A stretch of 44,123 bases of DNA from Thermoleophilaceae bacterium (GCA_040901445.1 JBBDYQ010000008.1:1-44123), one strand, 5' to 3'; shown: positions 1-8,056, counted from the stretch's first letter. Notes: generated by a model from the sequence alone, not told the origin. Translations and numbers: made by a program.

Positions 1-65
1 CCCCGGCCGCCGCCCGCAGAGGCGCCGGGGTGAGGGCCGCGGCCACGATCACGAGTTTGATCACA

Positions 66-84
66 CGCGCCGTCACACGGCGCG
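66..84. repeat. GC hairpin upstream of the tautomerase gene
   Basis: CGCGCCG and CGGCGCG form a 7-bp inverted repeat around a 5-nt loop, 46 nt before the tautomerase start codon. It has no T-run, so it is not an obvious terminator for a gene to the left. It could lie in the 5' leader of the tautomerase mRNA or be an operator. Bases 1-33 read in one frame end in TGA and might be the tail of a gene outside the window, but too little is visible to call it. Confidence 0.35.
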
Positions 85-130
85 CTGATGGAGTCCGGGC
101 ATCGGTTTCACCACTACGAAGGAGCGACGC

Positions 131-355
131 ATGCCACTCATCAACGTCAAGGTCATCGACGGCGTCTTTACGCCCGAGCAGAAGACCCAGATCGCCGAGC
201 GGCTCACCGACGCGATGGTCAGCGTCGAGGGCGAGAACATGCGCGGCGTCACCTGGTGCGTCATCGACGAGGTCAAGAGCGGCGACTGGGCGATCGGCGG
301 GCAGTGCCTGACCACCGAGGCCGTGCACGCCCTGGCCGCCGGCCAGCCCGCCTGA
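131..355 (+). CDS. 4-oxalocrotonate tautomerase family protein
   Basis: This is a 74-residue protein, the usual size for the small 4-oxalocrotonate tautomerase subfamily. These enzymes use an amino-terminal proline, exposed after removal of Met, as the general base for keto-enol tautomerisation. Here Pro2 follows Met1 directly (MPLINVKVIDGVFT), and a conserved glycine-rich turn (WAIGGQ) lies near residues 57-62. A strong ribosome-binding site, GAAGGAG at 118-124, sits 6 nt before the ATG and fixes the start. The gene stands alone, with no same-strand neighbour nearby. The substrate cannot be read from the sequence. Family members act on 2-hydroxymuconate-type dienols or on unrelated substrates. 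Confidence 0.9.
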   Translation: MPLINVKVIDGVFTPEQKTQIAERLTDAMVSVEGENMRGVTWCVIDEVKSGDWAIGGQCLTTEAVHALAAGQPA

Positions 356-624
356 GTCGGCAGAGCGGCCGGCCGGCGAGGGGCATTCCGGGCGGCCGCT
401 CCCGGCAACCATCGGGACGACCGTCCGTGTCCTCCGTCGGCGTCGCCCTGGCGTCGCGGCCTCCCGGCCGGGAGGCGTTGCGGCTGGCCGGCTCTATCGC
501 GTGCGCATGCAAAGAACCCCGTCCTAGCGACTCTCAGCCGAACCTACCCAGTGCGGGAGCAAGTACAACCGCTCGCAGCCGGCGCCGGACCCCGCCGAGA
601 GGAAACCCCTGGGGGGGCCGTTTT

Positions 625-713
625 CGGACGACGGGCTTCGAACCCGCGACCTTCGGCTTGGGAACGGCTCTTGGAGCGGCGGATTTCGCTCCGTTAGCTG
701 ACTCTAGCGGCTG
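625..713. repeat. att-like repeat copy A: displaced tRNA-Gly 3' half
   Basis: The first 40 nt (625-664) are identical to 4803-4842, the 3' half of the intact tRNA-Gly(CCC) gene. The following 49 nt match a second copy at 3267-3355 but not the tRNA. Copies A and B align over 89 nt with only a few mismatches, and weaker similarity continues to about 760. This is the pattern left when integrative elements insert at a tRNA 3' end and displace a tRNA fragment. Apart from this repeat, the gene-free stretch 356-782 holds nothing I can identify. Translations across the repeat give spurious short ORFs. Confidence 0.75.
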
Positions 714-782
714 ATTATGGCGGCTTCGTTCTGACGATTCGGGGACACGGCACGGGACATGAGCGCGCGGCTCATCGTCAGG

Positions 783-1463
783 TCAGGGCGGAGGCGCCGT
801 TTCGGCGTCGCCGGGCTGCACGAGGCCGACCTCGTAGGCGAAGATGACGGCCTGGACGCGGTCACGCAGCGCGAGCTTCGTCAGCACGTTGCGCACGTGC
901 GTCTTGGCGGTGGCGCCGCTGACGACCAGCTCCGCTGCGATTTCTGCGTTCGCGAGCCCCCTCGCGAGCAGCTTCAGGACCTCCCGCTCTCGGGTGGTGA
1001 GCGTCGCGAGGGCCGTTGACGACTCGTCGCGACGGGCGGGGAGCTGCGCGAATCTCTCCACCACCCGGCGGGTCACCGACGGGGCCAATACGGCTTCGCC
1101 CTCGGCGATCACATGGATCGCCGCTATGAGCTGCTCCGGGGAGGCGTCCTTGAGCAGAAAGCCGCTCGCTCCCACCTGAAGCCCCTCGTAGACGTACTCG
1201 TCGAGGTCGAAGGTCGTGAGGATGAGGACACGGGCCTCGGATCCGCCTTCGATGAGCCGGCGGGTCGCCTCGAGCCCGTCGACATTCGGCATGCGGATGT
1301 CCATCAGCGCGACATCGGGCTTGAAGCGCCGAACCGCCGCCACCGCCTGCTCCCCGTCTGCCGCCTCGCCCACCACTTCGATGTCCGGCTCGTCATTCAG
1401 CAGCGAGCGGAACCCGGCACGGACCATGCTCTGGTCGTCGGCTATGACGACGCGGATGGTCAT
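783..1463 (-). CDS. NarL/LuxR-family response regulator
   Basis: This 226-residue DNA-binding response regulator has an N-terminal receiver domain (about 1-120) with the acidic pair Asp9/Asp10, phospho-acceptor Asp55 in LMDIRMP, conserved Thr83 and Lys105. A LuxR-type helix-turn-helix (about 150-215) starts at LTTREREVLKLLARG. The start codon lies inside the stop region of the histidine kinase gene (4-nt ATGA overlap), so the two form a translationally coupled two-component pair. The target genes are unknown. The divergent lipoprotein gene at 2812 is a natural candidate. The pair lies between two tRNA-derived repeats, which suggests it may have been cargo of an integrated element. Confidence 0.95.
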   Translation of the reverse strand: MTIRVVIADDQSMVRAGFRSLLNDEPDIEVVGEAADGEQAVAAVRRFKPDVALMDIRMPNVDGLEATRRLIEGGSEARVLILTTFDLDEYVYEGLQVGASGFLLKDASPEQLIAAIHVIAEGEAVLAPSVTRRVVERFAQLPARRDESSTALATLTTREREVLKLLARGLANAEIAAELVVSGATAKTHVRNVLTKLALRDRVQAVIFAYEVGLVQPGDAETAPPP

Positions 1464-2638
1464 CCGGCCGCGACGGGCAGCGTGGCTTGCACAGTGAAAC
1501 CGCCCTCCCGCCCCGGGCCGGCATCCAGAGACCCGCCGTACAGGGCAACACGTTCACGCATTCCTACGAGGCCGTGGCCATCTACCGGGGCAGTATCGCT
1601 CGGGCCGCGTCCGTCGTCTGTGATCTCCAACTCCAAGCCGCGCCGCGTGTGACGCACGACCACTGCAGCACGTCCGGCGTGCGCGTGCTTGAGCACGTTC
1701 GTCAGCGCCTCCTGCACGATCCGGTAGGCGGCCAGGTCGACGCCCGGCGGAAGCACCCTCGGCTCGCCCTGCACGACGAGCTCTACGGGCAGGCCCGCCG
1801 CGCGGACCTGCCCGACGAGCCGTTCCAGCTGCCCCATGCCGGGCTGAGGAGCGAGGGAGTGACCGTCATCGTCCGAGCGCAGCAACCCGAGTAGGCGTCG
1901 CATCTCGGCGAGCGCCTCGCGGGCGGTGCGCTCGACCGCCGACAACTCCTCGGCGTCGCTCGGTCGCTCGCGGGTGAGCCGCCGGCGCATCGAGCCCGTC
2001 TGCACGGCGATCACGCTCACGGAATGGGCCACCACGTCGTGTAGCTCCCGGGCGATGCGGGCGCGCTCCTCCTCGACCGCTGCACGCGCGCGCTCGTCAC
2101 GTTCGCGCTCGAGCCGATCCGCCCGCTGCTCGAGCTCGCCGGTGCGCAACGACCGCTCGCGAAGCGCCACGGATCCCGCCCAGACGACACCGAGGATCCC
2201 GCCCAAGAAGATGAAGTCGCCTGCCGCGGGCGTCTCGCCGGAGCCGGACGACACCAGATTCTCGAAGACCAGCAGGACCGCCAGCAGCAAGAGCCCCATC
2301 CCCAGCCCCACGATCGCCCGCCGCCGCTCGCAGTACGCCCCCACCGCGTTGAAGGCCAGGATCAGGGCAACCATGATGTACAGGGAGTCGAGCTCCTGGC
2401 CGGCGGCGCGCATCGCGAACAGGGGCGCGAAGATCGCAGCCAGCACGGGAAGGGGAGCGAGCCGGCGCCAGACGAGCGGTGCAGTCATCGCGACCGCCGC
2501 CGCCGCGTAGGCCGGCATCGGGTCGTACGCCTGCGTCGACCAGGTCTCGGCCTGGGCGAGCAACGCGACCGCCGCGGCGATCAACAGATCGGCGCGCCCC
2601 GGGCGGAGGAGAGCGGCAGAAGCGGGGGCAAGCTGCAT
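1460..2638 (-). CDS. NarL-associated sensor histidine kinase (HisKA_3)
   Basis: This is a 392-residue membrane sensor kinase. The N-terminal half (about 15-160) has roughly six hydrophobic segments and no large periplasmic loop. A short coiled coil (about 165-190) leads to the HisKA_3 dimerisation domain, with phospho-acceptor His200 in RARIARELHDVVAHS. The HATPase domain (about 300-390) shows the N box with Asn314 (QEALTNVLKHA), a G1 box ITDDGRG near 340 and a G2 box GHGLVGMRER near 354. I start it at the ATG at 2638, because the longer reading frame upstream is Arg/Ser-rich and not membrane-like. It overlaps the response regulator gene by 4 nt. The stimulus is unknown. The membrane-only sensor suggests a signal within or at the membrane. 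Confidence 0.92.
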   Translation of the reverse strand: MQLAPASAALLRPGRADLLIAAAVALLAQAETWSTQAYDPMPAYAAAAVAMTAPLVWRRLAPLPVLAAIFAPLFAMRAAGQELDSLYIMVALILAFNAVGAYCERRRAIVGLGMGLLLLAVLLVFENLVSSGSGETPAAGDFIFLGGILGVVWAGSVALRERSLRTGELEQRADRLERERDERARAAVEEERARIARELHDVVAHSVSVIAVQTGSMRRRLTRERPSDAEELSAVERTAREALAEMRRLLGLLRSDDDGHSLAPQPGMGQLERLVGQVRAAGLPVELVVQGEPRVLPPGVDLAAYRIVQEALTNVLKHAHAGRAAVVVRHTRRGLELEITDDGRGPSDTAPVDGHGLVGMRERVALYGGSLDAGPGREGGFTVQATLPVAAG

Positions 2639-2811
2639 GGCGCGACAACGGTAGCCCCGCGACGGCGACCGCGCCTCGCCTAACCGGACGATCCGGCCCG
2701 GCCCAGATCTACCTCTCCCGGACGAGGCGCAGATCGTCCGCCCGCCCGACGACGAACGGTCCGCTCTCACGCAGGGTTCGGCGAGTGACCCGAACCAGGA
2801 GGAACGAAACC

Positions 2812-3234
2812 ATGCTGCGCCTACCCATCGTCCTTGCCGCGCTCATAGCGCTGCTGGGACTTGCCGCCTGCGGCGGCGACGACAACGGCGAGACGACCAG
2901 CCGGGCTGATGCTGCCGCCACCCCGGATGTCGGCCGCTACTGCCAGCTCGTGAAGGAGCTCGACGCGAGGGGCGAGGAGCACTTCGCGAGCCTCGGCGAG
3001 GATGCGTCAGCCGAGGACTTCGAGGCGGCGGAACGCGGGTTCGTCGAGCGCTACGAGGCCGAGCTCGACGAGCTGCAGCGGGTCGCCCCGACGGAGATCA
3101 AGGCCGACGCGGAGAAGCTCCTCGCCGCGATGCGGCAGCGCGCCGGGCTGACGACCACGACCGAAGTCGACGAGGCCGAGGCGGCCGCAGCCGAGGAGCG
3201 AATCCAGGTTTTCGAGAAGCGCGAGTGCGACTGA
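2812..3234 (+). CDS. Small secreted lipoprotein of unknown function
   Basis: This 140-residue protein has a classic lipoprotein signal: basic start MLRLP, a hydrophobic core, then a lipobox LAAC with the lipidated Cys near residue 19, followed by Gly/Asp/Asn-rich residues. The mature part is acidic and mostly helical, with many Glu and Ala. It carries one further Cys early (YCQLV) and one at the end (KRECD), which could form a disulfide. AGGAGG at 2797-2802, 9 nt before the ATG, supports the start. It is transcribed away from the kinase/regulator pair across a 173-nt intergenic region and may be sensed or controlled by that system. I do not recognise a named family. Confidence 0.85.
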   Translation: MLRLPIVLAALIALLGLAACGGDDNGETTSRADAAATPDVGRYCQLVKELDARGEEHFASLGEDASAEDFEAAERGFVERYEAELDELQRVAPTEIKADAEKLLAAMRQRAGLTTTTEVDEAEAAAAEERIQVFEKRECD

Positions 3235-3266
3235 TGGAGCCCTCGGGAGTCGTCAGGCCTGCGAAG

Positions 3267-3355
3267 CGGATGACGGGCTTCGAACCCGCGACCTTCGGCT
3301 TGGGAACGGCTCTGAGAGCGGCGGATTTCGCTCTGTTAGCGGAATCTAGCGGCTG
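3267..3355. repeat. att-like repeat copy B: displaced tRNA-Gly 3' half
   Basis: This is the second displaced copy of the tRNA-Gly 3' half, near-identical to copy A at 625-713 and in the same orientation. The tRNA-matching part is 3267-3306, with one mismatch in the acceptor stem. The rest is shared only with copy A. A motif of the form TCGGGGAC-CGG-CGGGACA occurs downstream of both copies (about 748-758 and 3392-3412), so the shared arm may be longer than 89 nt. With the intact tRNA at 4801, this gives three direct repeats enclosing two segments of about 2.6 and 1.5 kb. Confidence 0.75.
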
Positions 3356-3447
3356 GTTCGGCTGGTTGCGAGGGGTTGGTTCTGGTGGGTCGGGGACGCG
3401 GTTCGGGACACGGCGTCACTTCCTGAGGTTCGCGCCGGTCAACCGCC

Positions 3448-3497
3448 TAAGGTTGGGCATGGACTCCGTCGTCCAACATTGATGACGTAAGGTTGGG
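3448..3497. promoter_or_regulatory. Repeated TAAGGTTGGG motifs upstream of the fic gene
   Basis: TAAGGTTGGG occurs at 3448-3457 and again at 3488-3497, exactly 40 nt apart. Related CCTGAGG sequences lie at 3422 and 3504. The second copy together with CCAAC at 3473-3477 makes a partial inverted repeat. The 40-nt spacing is close to four helical turns, which fits cooperative binding by a regulator. All lie within 100 nt upstream of the fic ATG. A regulatory function is inferred only from position and repetition. Confidence 0.35.
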
Positions 3498-3521
3498 TAA
3501 ACGCCTGAGGAACCCCCACTT

Positions 3522-4718
3522 ATGGACTATGTCGAGATAGAGCGCACCTGGGAGCCGACCACTGGGCTCGGGGGACGGCGTGCACGCAAGCCCGGACGCT
3601 ACCTCGCTTACGTGCCAACCGAGATCGCGGATCGTGACTGGAACCTCGACAGCGCGACGGCGGAGGCACTCGGTGAGGCCGAGCGGCGGTGCCGCGAGCT
3701 GGAGGCCCATGCCGGTGCAGTCGGTCTGGACACCGTTGCCCGCCAGCTCCTTCGTTCCGAAGCGGTCGCCTCGTCGAAAATCGAGGGCCTCGTCCTGTCG
3801 CACCGGCGTCTCGCGAAGGCGTCCGCGGTTCCGGCGAGCGACGTCAACGCGCAGTCCGTCCTCGGCAACGTCGCAGCGATCGAAGCGGCGTACGACTTCG
3901 CTCGATCAGATGGGACCTTCTCGCTCGAGGGTCTGCGACGGATCCACGCGCGGTTGTTCCAGGGCACCCCGGATGAACGGCTGGGCGGCGTGATCCGCCA
4001 GCTGCAGAACTGGATCGGCGGAGATGCGACATCGCCGCTCAACGCGGACTTCGTCCCTCCACCAGAAGGGGACGTCGAGCGGCTCCTCGCGGACCTGGCC
4101 GCGTTCTGCGACCGCACCGACATGCCCGCCGTCCTTCAGGCGGCGATTGCGCACGCGCAGTACGAAACGATTCACCCGTTCATGGACGGAAACGGCCGCG
4201 CGGGCCGGGCCCTCATCGGCATGGTCCTGATCCGCCGCCGCGTCTCCGACCACGTGCTGCCACCGGTCAGCCTCGTGCTCGCCGGCAACACCGACGCGTA
4301 TGTGCAAGGGCTCACGTCGTACCGCTACGGCGACGAGCGTGACTGGTTCGACCTGTTCGCCGGGGTGACCGCCCGCGCGGCCGACGTCTCCGAGCTCCTG
4401 GCGAAGCGCGTCGTCGAGTTACAAGGGCAATGGCTGGAGGGTGCGGGGAGGCCGCGAGCGGGCTCGGCCCCGCGGAAGCTCATCGACGCGCTGCCTACGC
4501 ACCCTGTACTCACGCTCAGGACCACCAAGGTCATCACAGGGTTGAGCGATGAGGCATGCCGGCGTGCCTTGAACCGGCTGGAGACAGCCGGCGTCCTAAA
4601 CGAGACGACAGCCGGCAAGCGCAACCGCGTCTGGGAGAGCGTCGGCCTGTTCGAGCTTCTAGACCAGGTCGAGCGCGAAGCCGGCGATCTGCGAAGGTCC
4701 CCGGCGCCGACGCGGTAG
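3522..4718 (+). CDS. Fic-domain protein (AMP-transferase fold), class II type
   Basis: This 398-residue Fic protein is likely to transfer AMP or a related nucleotide group onto a hydroxyl side chain of a target protein. The catalytic motif HPFMDGNGRAGR is complete at residues 219-230: His219 is the base, Asp223 binds metal, and Asn225/Arg227/Arg230 are the phosphate-binding residues. An N-terminal inhibitory motif of the form S-x3-E-G is present (Ser84 to Gly89, SSKIEG), so Glu88 is expected to block ATP binding until relieved. The C-terminal part (about 325-390) looks like a winged helix. No separate antitoxin gene is visible. The gene sits between tRNA-derived repeats, so it may be mobile cargo. 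The target is unknown. Confidence 0.95.
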   Translation: MDYVEIERTWEPTTGLGGRRARKPGRYLAYVPTEIADRDWNLDSATAEALGEAERRCRELEAHAGAVGLDTVARQLLRSEAVASSKIEGLVLSHRRLAKASAVPASDVNAQSVLGNVAAIEAAYDFARSDGTFSLEGLRRIHARLFQGTPDERLGGVIRQLQNWIGGDATSPLNADFVPPPEGDVERLLADLAAFCDRTDMPAVLQAAIAHAQYETIHPFMDGNGRAGRALIGMVLIRRRVSDHVLPPVSLVLAGNTDAYVQGLTSYRYGDERDWFDLFAGVTARAADVSELLAKRVVELQGQWLEGAGRPRAGSAPRKLIDALPTHPVLTLRTTKVITGLSDEACRRALNRLETAGVLNETTAGKRNRVWESVGLFELLDQVEREAGDLRRSPAPTR

Positions 4719-4800
4719 GCGGCCGACCTATCTGGGACATATCCGCCGTCCCAGAGGGCGCGACCAAACCGGAATCCCGGCAACACCAGGGGATTCTCGA

Positions 4801-4873
4801 AGCGGACGACGGGCTTCGAACCCGCGACCTTCGGCTTGGGAAGCCGACGCTCTACCAACTGAGCTACGTCCGC
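4801..4873 (-). tRNA. tRNA-Gly (anticodon CCC)
   Basis: The reverse complement folds as a complete 73-nt cloverleaf. Acceptor strands GCGGACG and CGTCCGC pair fully. The D-arm contains AGCTCAGTTGGTAGAGC, the anticodon loop is TTCCCAA (anticodon CCC, reading GGG), and the T-arm contains GGTTCGAAGCC. The discriminator is T, as expected for bacterial tRNA-Gly. CCA is not encoded. Its 3' half is duplicated at 625-664 and 3267-3306, marking it as a past integration target. Confidence 0.95.
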
Positions 4874-4952
4874 GTGGCGGGCGCCGGGCCCGCGCGCAAC
4901 GCGATGGTAGCGGCAGGCCGGGGGCGGGTCAGGTCTACCCTTGGCCGGTCTC

Positions 4953-5435
4953 ATGAAGCGGCTGCTCACCCTCCTCCTGGCCGCGGCGGCGCTGCTCGCG
5001 CTGCCGGCGGCTGCGCTTGCGCAGTGCCCCAAGACCACGCTCGGCGACGTCGAGGACGAGGTGATGTGCCCGCAGTGCGGGATCCCGCTCGAGCTGGCCA
5101 CGGAGGCGCCCCAGGCGCAGGCCGAGCGGCGCTTCATCGAGGAGCAGGTGGCCGCCTGCCGGTCGAAGGAGGAGATCAAGGACGCGCTCGTGGCGCAGTT
5201 CGGGCCGAGCGTCCTCGCCCTCCCCGAGGACGACGGCTTCAACCTCGCCGTGTATCTGGTCCCGATCCTCGTGGTGCTCTTCGCGTCGGGAGCGATCGCC
5301 CTCGCGGTGACCCGCTGGCGCCGCGCCCGGCCAGAGGAAGCAGGTGCGGCGCAACCGGCAGGACCTGACACCGGTGTGGCGGACCCCGAGGACCAGGCCC
5401 GGCTCGAGGCCGACATGAAGAAGTCCGGCATCTGA
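4953..5435 (+). CDS. CcmH/CycL-like cytochrome c maturation protein
   Basis: This protein of about 160 residues has an N-terminal signal peptide (MKRLLTLLL... to about residue 24). A small helical domain carries the redox pair VMCPQCG, corresponding to the CxxC of CcmH/NrfF proteins that handle apocytochrome c thiols. A transmembrane helix (about 95-118, LAVYLVPILVVLFASGAIAL) and a short charged cytoplasmic tail follow. I use ATG 4953, where a signal peptide would begin. A TTG four codons earlier (4941) is an alternative, and neither start has a strong ribosome-binding site. The gene is followed after 10 nt by ccdA, the thiol-reductant membrane protein, supporting a shared role in cytochrome c thiol chemistry outside the membrane. 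Confidence 0.85.
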   Translation: MKRLLTLLLAAAALLALPAAALAQCPKTTLGDVEDEVMCPQCGIPLELATEAPQAQAERRFIEEQVAACRSKEEIKDALVAQFGPSVLALPEDDGFNLAVYLVPILVVLFASGAIALAVTRWRRARPEEAGAAQPAGPDTGVADPEDQARLEADMKKSGI

Positions 5436-5445
5436 GGACGGCGGC

Positions 5446-6189
5446 GTGGACGGCGGCGTCGACACCACGGTCATCGCCGCGTTCGCGGTGGGCTTCGTCT
5501 CCTTCATCTCCCCCTGCGTGCTGCCGCTCGTGCCCGGCTACCTGAGCGCGATCTCCGGAGTGTCCTTCGCGGACCTCCAGGAGGGGAAGGGCCGCGACAA
5601 GGTGCTGGGGCCGGCGGTTCTCTTCTGCCTCTCCTTCACCGTCATGTTCATGGCGCTGGGCATGACCGCCACGAGCCTCGGCAGCGCCCTCCAGGACAAC
5701 CGGCGCCTCCTGCAGCAGATCGCGGGCGTGGTGATCATCGCGATGGGCGTGCTCTTCATCGCCACCCTGTTCGTGAGCCGCCTCAACAGGGAGTGGCGCC
5801 CCGAGCAGCTGCTGCGGCGCGCGCACACCGGGGGGCCGGTGGTGGCCGGCCTGGCGTTCGCCATCGCCTGGCTGCCGTGCACGGGTCCCACGCTGGGCGC
5901 CATCCTGACGGCGGCCAGCACGGAGTCGCAGATCTCGGAGGGCGCCGTGCTGCTGGCCTTCTACGCACTCGGCCTCGCGGTACCGTTCATCCTCAGCGCG
6001 GTCGCGTTCTCGTCCGTCACTGGCGTGTTCCGGTTCTTTCGCGACCACTTCGCCGCGATCACGGTCGTCTCGGGAGTCATCCTCATCGCCATGGGCGTGC
6101 TGCTGTACACCAACGAGCTCACCCGCCTCAACTCCGAGGCGCTGTCGCTGATGGAGGACCTCGGGATCAACTTCTTCAGCGAGATCTAG
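5446..6189 (+). CDS. ccdA: CcdA/DsbD-like thiol-disulfide transport protein
   Basis: This is a 247-residue polytopic membrane protein of the CcdA family, which carries reducing equivalents from cytoplasmic thioredoxin across the membrane for cytochrome c maturation. The two conserved Cys-Pro elements are present: ISPCVLPLVPGY near residues 24-35 in the first helix, and WLPCTGPTLG near 143-152 in the fourth. About six hydrophobic helices are visible, the normal size for the family. It begins at GTG 5446, with GAGGACGG just upstream acting as ribosome-binding site. It lies 10 nt after the ccmH-like stop and its own stop overlaps the next start by one base. Confidence 0.93.
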   Translation: MDGGVDTTVIAAFAVGFVSFISPCVLPLVPGYLSAISGVSFADLQEGKGRDKVLGPAVLFCLSFTVMFMALGMTATSLGSALQDNRRLLQQIAGVVIIAMGVLFIATLFVSRLNREWRPEQLLRRAHTGGPVVAGLAFAIAWLPCTGPTLGAILTAASTESQISEGAVLLAFYALGLAVPFILSAVAFSSVTGVFRFFRDHFAAITVVSGVILIAMGVLLYTNELTRLNSEALSLMEDLGINFFSEI

Positions 6190-7220
6190 TGCCGCTCCCC
6201 CTGGCCCAGTCGGAAGCCCAGTTCGAGGACGCCTGCGGCGAGGACCCGGGCTGGTTCTGCGAGCGCGTGCTCGACTGGACCGGCAACACCGACGTGGCAG
6301 ACGTCGCGGACGCGCTCATCGGCAAGCCGCTCACGATCCTCCTGATCCTCTTGGTGGCAGCGATCGTGAACCGGCTCATGCGCCGGGCGATCAAGCGGGG
6401 CCTGCGCAGGCTGAGCCAGGGCGGCGTGCAGGAGCGCTTCGACGCGGTGCGGCGCCGCACGCCGTCGGCGCTGCTGGAGACCGAGCAACTGAGCTTCCGT
6501 TCCACCCAGCGCGTGGAGGCGCTGGCCATGGTGCTGCGCAGCGTCGCCAGCTTCGTGATCTGGACGATCGCCGCCTTCATGATCCTCGGCGAGCTCGGCG
6601 TGGAGCTCGGGCCGCTGATCGCGGGCGCGGGCATCATCGGCGTGGCGCTGGGCTTCGGCTCGCAGTCGCTCGTGCGCGACTTCCTCTCCGGCATCTTCAT
6701 CCTGATCGAGGACCAGTTCGGGGTGGGCGACATCGTGGACGTGGGCGAGGCCAGCGGCGTGGTCGAGGCCGTGAGCCTGCGCACGACGCGGCTGCGCGCG
6801 GTGGACGGGACGGTCTGGCACGTGCCCAACGGCGAGATTCGCCGCGTGGGCAACATGTCGCAGCATTGGGCGCGCGCTCTGCTCGACATCGAGGTGGCCT
6901 ACTCGACCGACGTCGAGCACGCCAAGGACGTGATCAAGCGGGCGGCCGACGCTGTCTGGAAGGAGCACTCGGAGGTGCTCGAGGAGCCGGAGGTGTGGGG
7001 TGTGGAGAACCTCGGGCCCTCCGGCGTGGTCATCCGCCTGGTGGTCAAGACCCGCCCGTCCGAGCAGTGGGACGTGAGCCGCAACCTGCGCCAGCGGATC
7101 AAGGCCGCCTTCGACGAGGAGGGGATCGAGATCCCGTTCCCGCAGCAGACCGTGTGGAATCGTGACGCCGACGCGGCACGCGGCGAGGAAGCGGAGCGCG
7201 ACCCCGAGCAGCGCGCTTGA
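6189..7220 (+). CDS. Small-conductance mechanosensitive channel family (MscS)
   Basis: This 343-residue inner-membrane channel of the MscS family releases osmolytes under hypo-osmotic stress. The start is GTG 6189, whose G is also the last base of the ccdA TAG. A first helix lies near residues 35-58 and a second near 115-135. The glycine/alanine-rich pore helix (about 139-175) includes GAGIIGVALGFGSQSLVRDF, the family hallmark. The cytoplasmic beta domain then follows (GDIVDVGEASGVVEAVSLR, HVPNGEIRRVGN) and ends near PFPQQTVW, as is usual. The C-terminal tail is charged. Its place between cytochrome maturation genes and an ABC exporter is unusual, and I see no obvious functional link. Confidence 0.93.
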   Translation: MPLPLAQSEAQFEDACGEDPGWFCERVLDWTGNTDVADVADALIGKPLTILLILLVAAIVNRLMRRAIKRGLRRLSQGGVQERFDAVRRRTPSALLETEQLSFRSTQRVEALAMVLRSVASFVIWTIAAFMILGELGVELGPLIAGAGIIGVALGFGSQSLVRDFLSGIFILIEDQFGVGDIVDVGEASGVVEAVSLRTTRLRAVDGTVWHVPNGEIRRVGNMSQHWARALLDIEVAYSTDVEHAKDVIKRAADAVWKEHSEVLEEPEVWGVENLGPSGVVIRLVVKTRPSEQWDVSRNLRQRIKAAFDEEGIEIPFPQQTVWNRDADAARGEEAERDPEQRA

Positions 7221-8056
7221 GCGCGCTCGACACCAGCGACCTGCGCAAGCGCTACGGGCGCACCGTCGCGCTCGACGGGGTGTCGGTGCGCGTGGAGGAG
7301 GGCGAGCTCGTGGGCCTGCTCGGCCCCAACGGCGCGGGCAAGTCCACGCTCGTGAAGATCGCCTGCGGGCTGGTGCGCGCCAGCGGCGGCGCGGCGCGGG
7401 TGTGCGGCGCGCCGGCGGGCTCGCTGGAGGCCCGGCGCGCGATGGGCTACCTGGCCGAGATGTTCCGCTTCCCCGAGTGGCTGAGCGCGGACGAGCTGCT
7501 GGCGCTGCATCAACGCCTCGCGGGCTCCGACGGCGGCGCGGGAGAGCGTAACGAGCTGCTCGCGCTGGTCGGCCTGGCGGATGCCGCTCGCACGCGCGTG
7601 GGCGCGATGTCGAAGGGCATGCAGCAGCGCCTGGGCATCGCGCAGGCGCTGGTGGGCTCCCCGCGGCTGCTGTTCCTCGACGAGCCCACGAGCGCGCTCG
7701 ACCCTGTGGGCCGCCGCATCGTGCGCGACATGCTGCGCGAGCTGAGCTCCCGCAACACCGCCGTGCTGCTCAACTCGCACCTGCTGAGCGAGATCGAGCT
7801 GGTGTGCGACCGCGTGGTGATCCTCGACGGCGGCCGCGTGGTGACCGAGGGCACCCCCGCCGAGCTGTCACGCCCGCGCGGCGTGGAAATCGAGACGGCC
7901 GCCGGCGTGCGCCGCTACGACGCCGCGGGCCGCGACGAGGTGCCCGGCATCGTGGCCGAGCTGGTGGCCGCCGGTGAGGAGATCTACGGCGTGCGCACGC
8001 TGGCCTCCACGCTCGAGGACGTCTACCTGGAGGCCGTGGACGGGAGGCCGGACTGA
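7217..8056 (+). CDS. ABC transporter ATP-binding protein
   Basis: This 279-residue ATPase subunit has Walker A GPNGAGKST (about residues 36-44), a signature variant MSKGMQQRLGIAQAL (about 131-145), Walker B LLFLDEPTSALDP (about 152-164) and the switch histidine in NSHLLSE (about 191). Length and the C-terminal extension after residue 220 fit the drug/NatA-type exporters. The start is TTG 7217, overlapping the mscS stop by TTGA. The next gene, 8 nt downstream, encodes the matching membrane subunit. Together they probably form an exporter or a membrane-complex assembly transporter. The substrate is not visible. The position after ccmH/ccdA recalls haem-export ABC systems, but the sequence is not specifically CcmA. 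Confidence 0.93.
   Translation: MSALDTSDLRKRYGRTVALDGVSVRVEEGELVGLLGPNGAGKSTLVKIACGLVRASGGAARVCGAPAGSLEARRAMGYLAEMFRFPEWLSADELLALHQRLAGSDGGAGERNELLALVGLADAARTRVGAMSKGMQQRLGIAQALVGSPRLLFLDEPTSALDPVGRRIVRDMLRELSSRNTAVLLNSHLLSEIELVCDRVVILDGGRVVTEGTPAELSRPRGVEIETAAGVRRYDAAGRDEVPGIVAELVAAGEEIYGVRTLASTLEDVYLEAVDGRPD

Noticed and set aside
625-713. Short open frames containing GFEPATFGLG at 600-714 and 3225-3482
   Set aside because: They are translations of the tRNA-Gly-derived repeat and its arm, not of a protein gene. Both repeat copies give the same stretch because of DNA, not protein, conservation.
2639-2770. N-terminal extension of the histidine kinase
   Set aside because: The added 44 residues are Arg/Ser-rich, lack membrane character and have no ribosome-binding site. 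The ATG at 2638 leads straight into the membrane domain.
5793-6188. Long frame overlapping ccdA in front of mscS
   Set aside because: It is an open reading frame forced by GC bias in the ccdA sequence. The channel begins at GTG 6189 just at the ccdA stop.
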